Source of the DNA: an uncultured Verrucomicrobiota bacterium
GTDB taxonomy: Bacteria > Verrucomicrobiota > Kiritimatiellia > CAIQIC01 > Lenti-01
Assembly: GCA_938003985.1 (NCBI GenBank)
Contig: CALKWZ010000073.1
Span: 1 to 64,000 of the forward strand
Direction: 5' to 3'
Length of the DNA: 64,000 nt
In this document: positions 51,026 to 61,704 of the stretch, in pieces
How positions within the stretch are numbered: position 1 is the first letter of the stretch
Layout of the letters: each line of letters opens with the position of its first letter
Translations under genes and position numbers: made by a program
Notes under the pieces: model-generated
Database searches by the model: none
Told to the model about the DNA's origin: nothing
Seen by the model: the letters and a program-made list of their open reading frames with translations, nothing else

Positions 51026-52771
51026 TCAGAGAACGGCGGCCAGTTGCTGCATCTCGTGCAGGCGGCGGTAGTAGCCGGGCTGCCGGATCAATTCCGCGTG
51101 GGTGCCCTGCTGGGTGACGCGTCCGTTTTCCAGCACCCAGATCACGTCCATGGCCACCAGGGTGCTCACCCGGTGGCTGACCAGCAGCGTGGTGCGGGTC
51201 GAAAAGACCGGCTGCAGCTTGCGGAGGATGGCCGCCTCCGTTTCGGTGTCCACCGCCGCCAGCACGTCGTCGAGGATGAGCAGATCCGGATTGCGCGCGA
51301 GCGCGCGGCCGATGGAGGTGCGCTGGCGCTGGCCGCCGGACAGGGAGACGCCCCGCTCGCCCACCAGCGTCTCGTACTGCCGGGGCAGCTGCTCCACGTC
51401 GGCATGGAGATGGGCGACGTCCGCCGCCGCCAGAATGGTTGCCTCGGTCGGGTCCGGCGTCCCAAACGCGATGTTGTTGGCCATCGAATCGGAGAACAGC
51501 ATGGGTTCCTGCTCGGCCATGCCGATCCGGCCCCGGAGGTCCGCCAGCGGGACCTCGCGCACGTCGCGCCCGCCGATGCGGACCGCGCCGGACGAGACGT
51601 CCCACAGGCGCGGCAGCAGGGAGACCAGCACGGTTTTGCCGCTGCCGGTCGGCCCGGTGATGCCCACGCGGGTTCCCTCCGGAACGGCCAGGCACACGTC
51701 GTCCAGCAGGGTTGCCGCCCCCGCCTTCACGGTGACGTGGTCGAACGCGACGTCGCCGCCGGCGGGCGCGGCCTGCCCGCGTAGCGGCGCCGGATCGGCG
51801 ATGGCCGGTTCGCGCTCCAAAACCTCGCGGATGCGCTCCCAGCTCGCCCACGAGCGCTGGAGGAGACTGATCACCCAGCCCAGCGAAAGCAAGGGCCACT
51901 GCATGTAGAGGAGATATTGGTTGAACTGCACGAATTCGCCCAGCGTGAGGCGCCCCTGGATGACCAGGCGCCCCCCCGCCAGCAAGACCAGCACCGAACT
52001 CAGGGTGAACCAAAACGCGGCAAACGGATGGGTGCCTTCATGGACGTAGGCCAAGCGCAGGTTTTCCGTCCTGAGCCGTTCGTTCTTGTTCCGGAACAGA
52101 TCGAGCCAGCGCGGCTCCACCGCGAACGCTTTCAGCGTCTGGATCCCCGTGAAGGTTTCCTGGTTGAAGCTCGCCATCTCCGAGAGCTGATCCTGAACGG
52201 CGAGATGCCCCTTTTTGATCCGCCGCGCGAACCACGTGAAACTCCCGATCATCAGGGGCACCAGGATCAGGACCATTCCGGCCAGCGGAGCGTTGAGGGA
52301 AAACATGACGCCGAAGGTCAGGAGAAACACGAAAACCATGCGGGCGTTCTGCATCAGCCCCTGGCCAATGCCCATGCCCACGGAACGGACGTCCGAGGAC
52401 AAGCGGTTCATCAGGTCGCCGGTATGCTGTGCGCGGTAGAAGCCGCGGTCCAGCCGGGTCAGGTGGTCGAACAAATCGCCGCGGATGCTGGTTTCCACGG
52501 CATGGCCCACGCGGAGCGGAAGCTGGCGCATCCAGAACGAAAGCGCCGACGAAACAAGCGTGGCCCCGCCGTAAGCGGCCAGCCAGGCCCAAAGTTCCCG
52601 GCGCGCCAGCGTGCCCGCCGTCAGGCCGTCGATCACGACGCGCGAGATGAAGGGGATTCCGACGCTGAACGCCACCGTGAACAGCGACAGGAAAACGCCC
52701 CCGAAGATCGAACGACCGTGCGGGATCACGTAGTTTCGCAAGCGGCGAGGATGGGTTGGCGCGTCCGGCAT
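51026..52771 (-). CDS. ABC exporter half-transporter with degenerate Walker B (YheI/LmrC-like)
   Basis: A 581-residue partner of the next gene. Six transmembrane helices occupy about residues 20-310. The nucleotide-binding domain has Walker A GPTGSGKTV (about residues 365-373), signature LSGGQRQRTSIGRALARNPD, and Walker B LLILDDVLAAVDTE in which the catalytic Glu is Asp, the hallmark of the degenerate site in heterodimeric exporters. I start it at 52771 (MPDAPTHPRR); an upstream in-frame ATG at 52825 adds 18 residues of low similarity. Confidence 0.9.
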   Translation of the reverse strand: MPDAPTHPRRLRNYVIPHGRSIFGGVFLSLFTVAFSVGIPFISRVVIDGLTAGTLARRELWAWLAAYGGATLVSSALSFWMRQLPLRVGHAVETSIRGDLFDHLTRLDRGFYRAQHTGDLMNRLSSDVRSVGMGIGQGLMQNARMVFVFLLTFGVMFSLNAPLAGMVLILVPLMIGSFTWFARRIKKGHLAVQDQLSEMASFNQETFTGIQTLKAFAVEPRWLDLFRNKNERLRTENLRLAYVHEGTHPFAAFWFTLSSVLVLLAGGRLVIQGRLTLGEFVQFNQYLLYMQWPLLSLGWVISLLQRSWASWERIREVLEREPAIADPAPLRGQAAPAGGDVAFDHVTVKAGAATLLDDVCLAVPEGTRVGITGPTGSGKTVLVSLLPRLWDVSSGAVRIGGRDVREVPLADLRGRIGMAEQEPMLFSDSMANNIAFGTPDPTEATILAAADVAHLHADVEQLPRQYETLVGERGVSLSGGQRQRTSIGRALARNPDLLILDDVLAAVDTETEAAILRKLQPVFSTRTTLLVSHRVSTLVAMDVIWVLENGRVTQQGTHAELIRQPGYYRRLHEMQQLAAVL

Positions 52772-52849
52772 GGTGGAACGAATCGATCTCCGGCGATTCT
52801 TAAGGCCGCATTCCGGCGGAGTCAAGCGGCGGCCCCGCCGGAAGACGGT

Positions 52850-53972
52850 TTACTGCGCCGCTTCGCCGCGGTTCTGCTTGAGCCACGCCTCGATGAACAA
52901 TTCGAGGTCGCCGTCGAGCACGGCGTCCACCTGGCCGGTTTCGGCCTCGGTGCGGTGGTCTTTCACCATCGTGTAGGGCTGCAGGACGTACGAACGGATC
53001 TGGTGGCCCCAGGCGATTTCGCCTTTCTCGCCGTAGAATTTGTCCATCTCGCGCTTCTTCTTGTCCTGCTCGAGTTCGTAGATCTTGGCGCGCAGGATCT
53101 TCATGGCGCGCGCGCGGTTCGAATGCTGGCTGCGCTCGGCCTGGCAGGCCACCACGATGCCCGTCGGCAGGTGGGTCAGGCGAATGGCGCTGTCGGTCTT
53201 GTTGACGTGCTGGCCGCCCGCGCCGCCGGACCGGAACGTGTCCACGCGCAGGTCTTTCTCGTCGATTTCCACTTCGACGTCGTCGCTGATTTCCGCCACG
53301 ACGTCGAGCGAGGCAAAGGACGTGTGCCGCCGCTTGGCCGCGTCGAACGGGCTGATGCGCACCAGCCGGTGCACGCCGCGTTCGGCCTTGAGGAAGCCGT
53401 AGGCCCACGGTCCGCTCACCATCAACGTCGCGCTCTTCACGCCGGCTTCGTCGCCGGGCTGGTAATCCACCGTGGAGACCTCGAAACCCTGTTTCTGGCA
53501 ATAGCGGTCGTACATGCGCAGCAGCATGGCCGCCCAGTCGCACGATTCGGTCCCGCCGGCCCCCGCGTGCAGCGTCAGGAACGCATTGTTGGCGTCGAAC
53601 TTGCCCGTCATCAGGGACTGCAGTTCGACGTGCTCGTACTGCTTTTCCAGCCCGGCGACCTGCTTGGCCATCTCGACCACGTCGGGATGGTCTTCGGCCA
53701 CGTGGCCTTCGTCCGCCAGCAGGCCGGCCATCAATTCCAGCTCTTCCTGGTGGGCGACGAGCCGGTCGTACGGCCCCGTCACCGCCTCCAGCGCGTTCTT
53801 GCGGTCGATCGTCGCCCGCGCCGCGCTCTGGTCGTTCCAGAAATCGGGCGCGGCCATCCGCTGCGTCAGTTCCTCGATGATCCGTTTTTTGCCGTCGACG
53901 TCAAAGATAGCCTCGCATTCCTGCGAGGTGTTCTTTCACGAACGCGATGCGCGTGGAAAGCTCGTCTAACAT
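52850..53972 (-). CDS. prfB: Peptide chain release factor 2, with programmed +1 frameshift
   Basis: RF2 ends translation at UGA and UAA. The first 23 codons (ATG at 53972, ending MRGYL) stop at an in-frame TGA (53901-53903). After a +1 shift the frame continues DVDGKKRIIEELTQ and runs to 52850, about 373 residues in all. GGQ is in FRSGGAGGQHVNKT. The UGA-recognising SPF motif is present (RISPFDAAKRRHTSF). The ATG overlaps the lnt stop by 7 nt, so translation is coupled to lnt. Product level is set by RF2 itself through the frameshift. Confidence 0.95.
53900..53917 (-). promoter_or_regulatory. RF2 programmed frameshift site
   Basis: CGAGGCTATCTTTGAC on the minus strand matches the classical prfB site: a Shine-Dalgarno-like GAGG, the slippery CTT, then the poorly terminating TGA-C. 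Slippage by +1 moves the ribosome from CTT-TGA to CTT-T-GAC. Confidence 0.95.
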
Positions 53973-55531
53973 GGTACCCTTTGCGTTGTCCGCCGCTTGC
54001 GAAGCGCCGCCGCCAGCCACAAAACCGTCGCGACGGCGCAAGCGACGCCGTAGATATCTCCATAACGGGCGTAGAACGTCAAGGACGCCGCGTCCTCGGG
54101 CACCGGGACCGTCGCCCACAGCACGCCCGGCCCGTCCGTCCCGCCCGCGCCGTCGGACAGGAACGCCGCGACGCGCCCCGACGGTTCGATCACGCAGGTC
54201 ACGCCCGTGTTGCACGCGCGGACCAGCGGCACGCGGTTTTCCACGGCCCGGAGGATCGCGTTGCGCATGTGCTGGCGCGGCTGCACGCGGGCATCGAACC
54301 AGGCGTCGTTCGTCACGTTCACCAGCATCCGCGCGCCGGCGCGCACGTCGGCCCGCGCCAAATCCGGCAGGATGTCTTCGAAGCAGACCAGCGGCGCCAG
54401 CGGCACGTCGCCCTTCCCCGCCCGGAAAACGGCGCTCTCCGTGCCGGCGGTGATGGTGGCGGGCCAGCCCCAGGCCACCTGCCAGGCCGCCGGCACGAGT
54501 CCCGCCAGCGGGATGAACTCCCCGCCGATCACCAGATGCCGCTTGTCGTATTCCCCGGCGATGCGCCCGTCTACGTCGAACAAGAACGCGCTGTTGAAGT
54601 ATTCCGGTTCGCCGGATTCCCGCACGGCGGTGTCCAGCGACCCGGTCAGGATCGGCGTGCCGTTGGTGCACAGGCTCCACACCAGGTCGTAGCTGTTCGA
54701 GCTGTTGCGCACGTCGTCCGGCAAGGCCGTTTCCGGCCAAATCACCAGCTCCACCGCCGGATCGGCCTGCGCCTTGCGGGTCAAATCCGCCAGCCGCTCG
54801 TAGATCATGAGGATTTTCGCCCGCACCCATTTTTCGTCCTGCGGAATCGAGGGCTGGACCAGCGCCACGCGGATCGACCGGCCCGACCCCATTTTCACGA
54901 TGCGGTCCGCTTCCTCCACCCCGCGGGCCGTCCACGCCCCCCAGCCCAAAGCCAAGGCCACCAGCCCGGCGCCGGCCGCCAGCGCGCGCCAGCCGCGCCG
55001 CTCCGCCAGCGCCCAGGCCAGCAGGGCGTTGGCGAACGCCGCCAGGCCCGTGACCAGCCACACGCCGCCGAATTCCGCGAGTTGGACCGCCGGCAACCAG
55101 GGCGTCAACGCCGCGCCCAGCGTGTTCCACGGAAATCCCCCGAAGATCCAGCCGCGCAGGAATTCGCTACCGGTCCAAATGATCGTCGTCGCCGCCGCGA
55201 ACCCGGCCGCGCCTCCGCGCCAGCGATTCGCGGCCAGCGTGGCCGGCAGGAAATAGATCGCACAATAGGCGCACACGGCCAGCCAGCCCAGCACCGTCAC
55301 GTTGGTCAACCAACTCATGCTCAACAGCCAGAACAAGAGACCGGCCGCGAACCCCATTTTCAGCGCGAGGCGGGCCGGCACCTGCCGCGCCATGATCCAC
55401 AGCGGCACCAGCGCCACCCACGCGGCCCAGGTCCATTCCAACGGCGGAAACGCCGCAAAAAACAGCAGGCCGGACGCGGCGGCGCAGGCCGCCGCCGTCC
55501 ATTCGGCCGAAGTGGAGCGTTGGATCTTCAT
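53966..55531 (-). CDS. lnt: Apolipoprotein N-acyltransferase
   Basis: A 521-residue inner-membrane enzyme adding the third acyl chain to lipoproteins. N-terminal membrane spans (about residues 5-190) precede a nitrilase-like domain carrying the Glu-Lys-Cys triad: Glu in LVIWPETALP (about residue 260), Lys in the QDEKWVRAK segment or the later FRAGKGD, and Cys in APLVCFEDI (about residue 375), followed by MLVNVTNDAWF. A final membrane span ends the protein. Start at 55531 (MKIQRSTS) is preferred; 55543 is in frame 12 nt earlier. It is followed by prfB with a 7-nt overlap. Confidence 0.92.
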   Translation of the reverse strand: MKIQRSTSAEWTAAACAAASGLLFFAAFPPLEWTWAAWVALVPLWIMARQVPARLALKMGFAAGLLFWLLSMSWLTNVTVLGWLAVCAYCAIYFLPATLAANRWRGGAAGFAAATTIIWTGSEFLRGWIFGGFPWNTLGAALTPWLPAVQLAEFGGVWLVTGLAAFANALLAWALAERRGWRALAAGAGLVALALGWGAWTARGVEEADRIVKMGSGRSIRVALVQPSIPQDEKWVRAKILMIYERLADLTRKAQADPAVELVIWPETALPDDVRNSSNSYDLVWSLCTNGTPILTGSLDTAVRESGEPEYFNSAFLFDVDGRIAGEYDKRHLVIGGEFIPLAGLVPAAWQVAWGWPATITAGTESAVFRAGKGDVPLAPLVCFEDILPDLARADVRAGARMLVNVTNDAWFDARVQPRQHMRNAILRAVENRVPLVRACNTGVTCVIEPSGRVAAFLSDGAGGTDGPGVLWATVPVPEDAASLTFYARYGDIYGVACAVATVLWLAAALRKRRTTQRVPC

Positions 55532-55541
55532 CGGGCCGCCC

Positions 55542-55569
55542 ATTCTGCCACGTCGCGCCCGCCCCGCAA
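55542..55569 (-). promoter_or_regulatory. Promoter of lnt-prfB
   Basis: TTGCGG (55564-55569), a 16-nt spacer and CAGAAT (55542-55547), ending 10 nt before the ATG at 55531. This makes the alternative ATG at 55541-55543 lie within the -10 region. Confidence 0.45.
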
Positions 55570-55603
55570 CCTTCGATTTCCCACGGCCGCGCCGGCGGCG
55601 AAC

Positions 55604-57637
55604 TCAAGGATCCGGCACGGGGGCCAAGACGGCCCGATCGAATTGCAGCGCGCCGGAAGCGCTCGCTCCGCTGACGTTCACGACGAACCGCGCCCAGGAA
55701 GAACCCGCCGGCGCGGTCGCCCGGACGGTTTTCTGCGTCCAGATCTCCACCACGTCGCTCAAATCCACGCGGAGGGAATCGAGCAAGGAAAACGAGCCGT
55801 TGTAGAATTCGATTTTCAGTTCCTGGACGGCGGCGGTCCAATTGTTATCGACGTGGTCGGCCCAGAACCAGGCCGAAGCCTGATAGGTCTGGCCGGGCTG
55901 GGCCGCGCCTTCCTGCCACCAGCCCCCGAAATCGTCGCCGGACCAGGAACCGCGGACGGCGGCAGCGACGGCCCCTTGGCGGCAACGCCAGTCCACCCGC
56001 GCCGCGCTGCCCCAAGCATCGCCATGGACGTCTTCGCCGGTGGACTCCCAATGCCGCGCGCGCGAATCGGACGACCCCGACACTTCGAAGCTCGCGTTGC
56101 CGAGCAAGTTGCTCGGTTCGTTTTCCATTCGGGCCACGGCATAGAACGCCGCGGAATCCGCGGGATCGCCGTCCACGAAAGACGGAGCGTAGTTCGTCGC
56201 TGCGAATTCGCCGCTGACGCTGGTCCAATTCGCTGAATCCAGGGAGTCGGTACGGCGCACCTCGTACCGATCGCCTTGCTGGGCGTTGAACCGGATTGAA
56301 AACGCCCCCCCCGCGCCCGGCTCCAAACGCACCACCGGTTGGGTCGAACTGAAGCGCAGGGACCCGTCGCCGAGAATGACCATGCCGTACCACCACGGCG
56401 GCGCGTAGGTCGGATACAGCGCCTGGACGGCGTTGAACCAGGCCACGAATGCCTCGCCGATGGATTGGCCCAGCGCAAGCGGCTCGTAGAAATGGCGATC
56501 TTCCCAGATCCCGCCTGTTTTCGTGCTGCCCCAGGCCACCAAGCCCGAATCGCCGGGGTTGTGCACGACCAAAGCGCCCAAATTGTTGGTTTCCGTGTAA
56601 TCGCACCCTGAACAGACGTAGAACGAGTAGAACAAGGCCGGAGGCATCCAGGCCAGGTAGTTGGAGGCATAAAGGTACCTGAATTCATTCCGGTTGTCTT
56701 GGTAGAACCCATGGCCCTGGGAATATCCATGCGAACGGACGAAGATCAGTTCGTAGACATTGGTCAGCTGCTGCCGGTAATCGTTCGCCGTGGTGTTCTC
56801 CGCGTCCTGCACCACCCGGAGATGGTCGGCGCCGTAATTCAACCCGATCGTCTCCGCATCGTCGGCCATCATGTAGGACCAATCGTCGTCGTTGTAAAGC
56901 AGCGCCCGCTTGGCCGGCAGGAGCTGGAACGTCCGATAGCGATGGTTTTTGCCGAAATAGGCGTTCAGCAAGGCGCTTTCCGCACCCGCCAACGGCAAAT
57001 CGTCCGCTTTGAGCCGCGACACCCAGATTTCCAGATCGAGGTTGCCGCCGCGCGTATCGTACTTGCCGGCGGCGAAGGGCGGCGTTTGGTTGGTATCCGC
57101 CCAGGTACCGTCCAAATCCATGTAGAAGAGGTCGCACGGAAAATCCTCGAATTCCAGCCCCCAGCCCCAATCTTGGTACATTTCATAGACGACGTGAGGC
57201 AGATCTCCGATCAGGATCGCGCCGTTCAACGACGCCGGCTCCGCGTAGAGAGCGGCCAAGAGCTGGCGCAGGTCTGCCGCGCTGCCGCCGGAGTAGGCGT
57301 ACAAAAGCGGGTCGTATCCATCCGCCTCCAGATCGGCCAGAAAATGGGTCGTTGCGGCGCCGACGCCGGCCAACGCGTTGGAATGGACGATCACGCATAG
57401 GCGGTTGGTTGCGGCATCGCGCGGCGTCGCCCGTACGCCGGCAACGGGAACAAGTTTCGACAAATCCCGCGGCCCCTTGCCGTCCGCAACGGCGTGGAGC
57501 GACTTCGGCCTTCCCTGCGGTTCCATCCAGCGCGTGACGGCTGGCGCCTGGGCAAACCCGCCGATCGACAGCGCCAGCCAGCCAAGCGCGATACCCGGAA
57601 AGAGGGCGCGGCGGAAAGTTGGGATGGAGCATTTCAT
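55604..57637 (-). CDS. Secreted clan CD (gingipain/C25-like) cysteine peptidase
   Basis: A 677-residue protein. Signal peptide about residues 1-28. The peptidase region (about residues 70-430) has ILIGDLPHVVYEMY, then catalytic-type His in FVRSHGYSQGHGF (about residue 290) and Cys in FYVCSGCDYTETN (about residue 329), followed by GLVAWGSTKTGG. This His-Cys spacing and the 'G-D-S-G-L-V-A-W-G-S' strand are as in C25/caspase-like clan CD enzymes. A carbohydrate-binding-like C-terminal module (about residues 525-675; NLLGNASFEVSG) follows. Cleavage specificity is unknown. Start at 57637 behind GAGGGAACG. Confidence 0.75.
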   Translation of the reverse strand: MKCSIPTFRRALFPGIALGWLALSIGGFAQAPAVTRWMEPQGRPKSLHAVADGKGPRDLSKLVPVAGVRATPRDAATNRLCVIVHSNALAGVGAATTHFLADLEADGYDPLLYAYSGGSAADLRQLLAALYAEPASLNGAILIGDLPHVVYEMYQDWGWGLEFEDFPCDLFYMDLDGTWADTNQTPPFAAGKYDTRGGNLDLEIWVSRLKADDLPLAGAESALLNAYFGKNHRYRTFQLLPAKRALLYNDDDWSYMMADDAETIGLNYGADHLRVVQDAENTTANDYRQQLTNVYELIFVRSHGYSQGHGFYQDNRNEFRYLYASNYLAWMPPALFYSFYVCSGCDYTETNNLGALVVHNPGDSGLVAWGSTKTGGIWEDRHFYEPLALGQSIGEAFVAWFNAVQALYPTYAPPWWYGMVILGDGSLRFSSTQPVVRLEPGAGGAFSIRFNAQQGDRYEVRRTDSLDSANWTSVSGEFAATNYAPSFVDGDPADSAAFYAVARMENEPSNLLGNASFEVSGSSDSRARHWESTGEDVHGDAWGSAARVDWRCRQGAVAAAVRGSWSGDDFGGWWQEGAAQPGQTYQASAWFWADHVDNNWTAAVQELKIEFYNGSFSLLDSLRVDLSDVVEIWTQKTVRATAPAGSSWARFVVNVSGASASGALQFDRAVLAPVPDP

Positions 57638-57800
57638 CGTTCCCTCGGGCTCGTTTTCGCCTGGGGCTTCGCAGCCCAAATCGAAAGGATAGGAGGGCGG
57701 ATCGGCAAAACCAAGCCTAATCCGGCCGGCGGGCAGCCGGGACGGAGTTTTCCGAACCTAGACCTATGCGCCCTGCGGCAATCATGCTAGTTTTCCCGCC
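57638..57800. other. Divergent intergenic region
   Basis: It holds the promoters of the clan CD peptidase and of the chromate-transporter pair. A TAGTTT (57788-57793 approximately) lies 7 nt before the ATG at 57801, without a clear -35. No gene is seen. Confidence 0.3.
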
Positions 57801-58358
57801 ATGGCACTTGCGCCTTGCCATTCCATTTTCTGGAGTTTTCTCCGGATCGGTGCCGGCGCTTTCGGCGGCGGCATGGCCGCGTTGCCCGTGTTCGAGGCGG
57901 AATTGGCGACCCGCCGCGGCTGGTTGACGCCGCACGACGTCGCCGAGGCCTACGCCATCTCCCAGTCCGTGCCCGGCGTCATCATCGTCAATTTCGCGGT
58001 CCTGACCGGCCTGCGCCTGGGCGGCAAGCGCGGGGCGCTGCTCGCCGCGCTCGCCGTCGCCCTGCCCGCCTATTTCATCATTTTGGCCCTCGCCGCCCTG
58101 TTCGCCGGCCGCTGGGAAAACCGCTGGGTCGCGGCGGCTCTGGCCGGCCTGCGTCCGGCCGTCGTCGCCGTGGTCGCCGGCGCGGCGATCCGGCTCGGGC
58201 GCGGCCAGTTGCGCTCGCCGCTGCCGTGGCTGGCCGCCGCCGGCGGCGCCGCGCTGATGCTCGCGAAAATCCTGCCGCCCATCCCGTTGATCCTGCTCGG
58301 CGCGGCGGCGGGGCTGATTGGGCATGTCGCGCGCCGGAAGGATGCGGTGTCGCCATGA
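57801..58358 (+). CDS. Chromate transporter (ChrA/CHR family), short half 1
   Basis: A 185-residue membrane protein with about five spans and the CHR domain pattern: FLRIGAGAFGGGMAALPVFE (about residues 11-30), RRGWLTPHDVAEAYAISQSVPG (about residues 39-60), then repeated hydrophobic helices. Short-chain CHR proteins act as heterodimers; the mate is the next gene, whose ATG overlaps this stop (ATGA, 58355-58358). They are annotated as chromate/sulfate exchangers, but the natural substrate in most bacteria is unproven. Confidence 0.9.
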   Translation: MALAPCHSIFWSFLRIGAGAFGGGMAALPVFEAELATRRGWLTPHDVAEAYAISQSVPGVIIVNFAVLTGLRLGGKRGALLAALAVALPAYFIILALAALFAGRWENRWVAAALAGLRPAVVAVVAGAAIRLGRGQLRSPLPWLAAAGGAALMLAKILPPIPLILLGAAAGLIGHVARRKDAVSP

Positions 58359-58897
58359 ACGCGCTGCTTCTGCTGTTCTGGACGTTTTTCCGCATCAGCC
58401 TCTTCAGCATCGGCGGCGGCTACAACATGATTCCCTTGATGCAGCACGAAGTGGCCGCCCGCGGCTGGTTGACTCCCGAGCGGTTTCTCGACGTGCTGGC
58501 GGTATCGGAAATCACGCCGGGACCCATCGCGGTCAACCTGGCGACGTTCGCCGGCTACCAGGTCGCCGGCCTGCCGGGTTCGATCGCCGCGACGGTGGGC
58601 GTGTGCCTGCCCGGTGCGTTGTTGCTGCTGGCGCTGGGGGTCCTGGCCCTGCATCTGCGCGAGCGGCCGGCGTTCCGGGCCGCCATGCGCGGCCTGATGC
58701 CCGCCCTCGTCGGACTGCTCGCCGCCACCGCCATCCGGTTGGCGCTCGCGCTCGTCCCCGCCGGTGCGGCGCAACCCGGATTCCCCGCGCTCGCGATTTT
58801 CGCCGGCGCTTTCGGGCTTGTCCTGTGGAAAAACCCCCACCCGGCTTTCTTGATGCTGGGCGCGGCGACCGCCGGCGTGGCGTTTTCGTTTTTCTGA
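58355..58897 (+). CDS. Chromate transporter (ChrA/CHR family), short half 2
   Basis: A 180-residue protein with the second CHR domain: FFRISLFSIGGGYNMIPLMQ (about residues 10-29), ARGWLTPERFLDVLAVSEITPG (about residues 35-56), PIAVNLATFAGYQVAG, and further membrane helices. It is translationally coupled to half 1 by an ATGA overlap. The two halves together match the usual single-chain ChrA of about 400 residues. It converges with the NtrC-type regulator gene. Confidence 0.9.
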   Translation: MNALLLLFWTFFRISLFSIGGGYNMIPLMQHEVAARGWLTPERFLDVLAVSEITPGPIAVNLATFAGYQVAGLPGSIAATVGVCLPGALLLLALGVLALHLRERPAFRAAMRGLMPALVGLLAATAIRLALALVPAGAAQPGFPALAIFAGAFGLVLWKNPHPAFLMLGAATAGVAFSFF

Positions 58898-58916
58898 GCG
58901 CGCGGGCTGCCGGGGC

Positions 58917-60274
<1,358 letters not shown>

Positions 60275-60278
<4 letters not shown>

Positions 60279-61621
60279 GTCGGTTCCTTCTCGGCAAGGG
60301 GAAATTCCAGGCGAAAGCACGCGCCGGAGCCGGCGGGCTCGATGGCGGCCAGCGTGCCGCCGTTCTGTTCGACGGCGGTGCGGGCCAGGAACAGGCCCAG
60401 CCCGGTCCCCTGCGGGCGCGTGGTGTAGAACATCTCGAAAATCCGTTCCCGGTCCGCCTTCGGGATGCCCGGGCCGGTATCGCGCACGTCGAGCCGCGCG
60501 CGCTGGCCGTCCCGAACGACCTCCACGGCCACCCGGCCGCCGGTTCCGGCGTGCTGGGTGGCATTGAGCAGGACGTTCAGGACGGCGCGCTTGACCGCCG
60601 CGGCGGAAACGCGGACGAACACCGGTTCCGCCGGCCGGCGGACGTCGGCACCCACGCCGGAGGCCTCGAAGCGCGGCGCCAGCATCTCGATGCACTCCTG
60701 CGCGCACGCGCCCAGATCCAACCGTTCAGGCGCGGCGGTCGCCGGCCGCGCCAAGGCCAGGAATTCCTGGAACACCTTCTCCATGCGGTCGAGGGTGTGC
60801 CGCATGCGGCCGGCCAGTTCGGCGATCCGCGCCGACCGTGCTTCCGCGCCGCGGGCGGTTTCTTTTTCCAGCATCTGCGCGTCCAGCCGGAGGCTGGACA
60901 TGGGATTGCGGAAATCGTGCACGATGCCGTTGGCCAAGACGCCGGAAAACGCCAGATGTTCCTCCTGGCGGCGGGCCCGCTCGCGCCGTTCCTCGCGCCG
61001 CACCATGCCCGCCACCAGCGCGAGACATACCGCGAAGCAGCCGGCGATGGTCGCCAGGCTCAGGCGATAGAAGGAATCGATCGCGCGGCGCGCGGGCCAT
61101 TCTTCCCATTCCACCGCGCCGCGGCGCAGGCCCAGTTCCAGCGCGATGGATTCGGCGCGCGGGTTGGTGACCGCCACCGTGAACGTCACCACCGGCACCG
61201 CGCCGGCGCCCGTCGCCAGCAGTTGCCGGCCGATGGCCACCGGGCCGTCGAAATGCATGTCCTCCGGATCCGCCGCGGCGCCGATCGCATCGGCGTGTTC
61301 CTGGAACAGCGTGACGCCGCTGCGGCGGACGGCCACGTATTCGAGGTCGTTTTCCACCTCCCGCACGGTGCGCAACTGGGCCGAGAAATCCCGCCAGGCG
61401 TCCGCGGCGCCGGCTTCGGCCGCCGCGGCCGCCCGCAATGCGAGGCTCATCGCCAACCACTGGCCGCGTTCACCCACGGCCAGCGCCGCGGCTTGGTGCA
61501 CCGCGCGGCCGTGCCAGAGCCGCAGCGCGAAAAGCCCGCCGCCGGCCAGCAGGGCGATCAGCGCGACCCAAGCCGCCGCCTTCCAGGCGTACGAAAAGCG
61601 TCTGTGCGGTTGCGGTTCCAT
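60275..61621 (-). CDS. Membrane sensor histidine kinase
   Basis: A 448-residue kinase. Membrane spans lie at about residues 17-37 and 183-202, flanking a periplasmic sensor of about 145 residues. HisKA has the phosphoacceptor His in GIVHDFRNPMSSLRLDAQML (about residue 233). The ATPase domain has N-box NVLLNATQHAG, G1 DTGPGIPKADRERIFE and G2 GTGLGLFLA. It phosphorylates the NtrC-type regulator encoded downstream with a 4-nt overlap. Its signal is unknown. The ATG at 61621 lies 8 nt from a TAGAAT -10 box. Confidence 0.94.
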
Positions 61622-61629
61622 TGAGCGGC

Positions 61630-61657
61630 ATTCTAGCGCGGGGCGCCCGCCCCGCAA
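61630..61657 (-). promoter_or_regulatory. Promoter of the two-component operon, near-leaderless
   Basis: TTGCGG (61652-61657), a 16-nt spacer and TAGAAT (61630-61635), with 8 nt to the ATG at 61621. Confidence 0.6.
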
Positions 61658-61667
61658 GTTTTTCCAG

Positions 61668-61695
61668 TTGTTTTCGCCGTTTGCTGCGGTATGTT
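61668..61695 (+). promoter_or_regulatory. Promoter of def
   Basis: TTGTTT (61668-61673), a 16-nt spacer and TATGTT (61690-61695), with 9 nt to the ATG at 61705. It lies back-to-back with the kinase promoter, 10 bp apart. Confidence 0.55.
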
Positions 61696-61704
61696 GGGAA
61701 ATCC

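Noticed and set aside
53901..53903. prfB as a broken gene, or RF2 starting at the internal ATG at 53857
   Set aside because: The TGA sits in the classical CTT-TGA-C frameshift context with an upstream GAGG, and the joined sequence gives a full-length RF2 N terminus.
57801..57818. Sigma-54 promoter-like TGGCAC...TTGCC near the chromate transporter start
   Set aside because: The spacing between the two elements is 7 nt instead of 5, and it lies inside the coding sequence.
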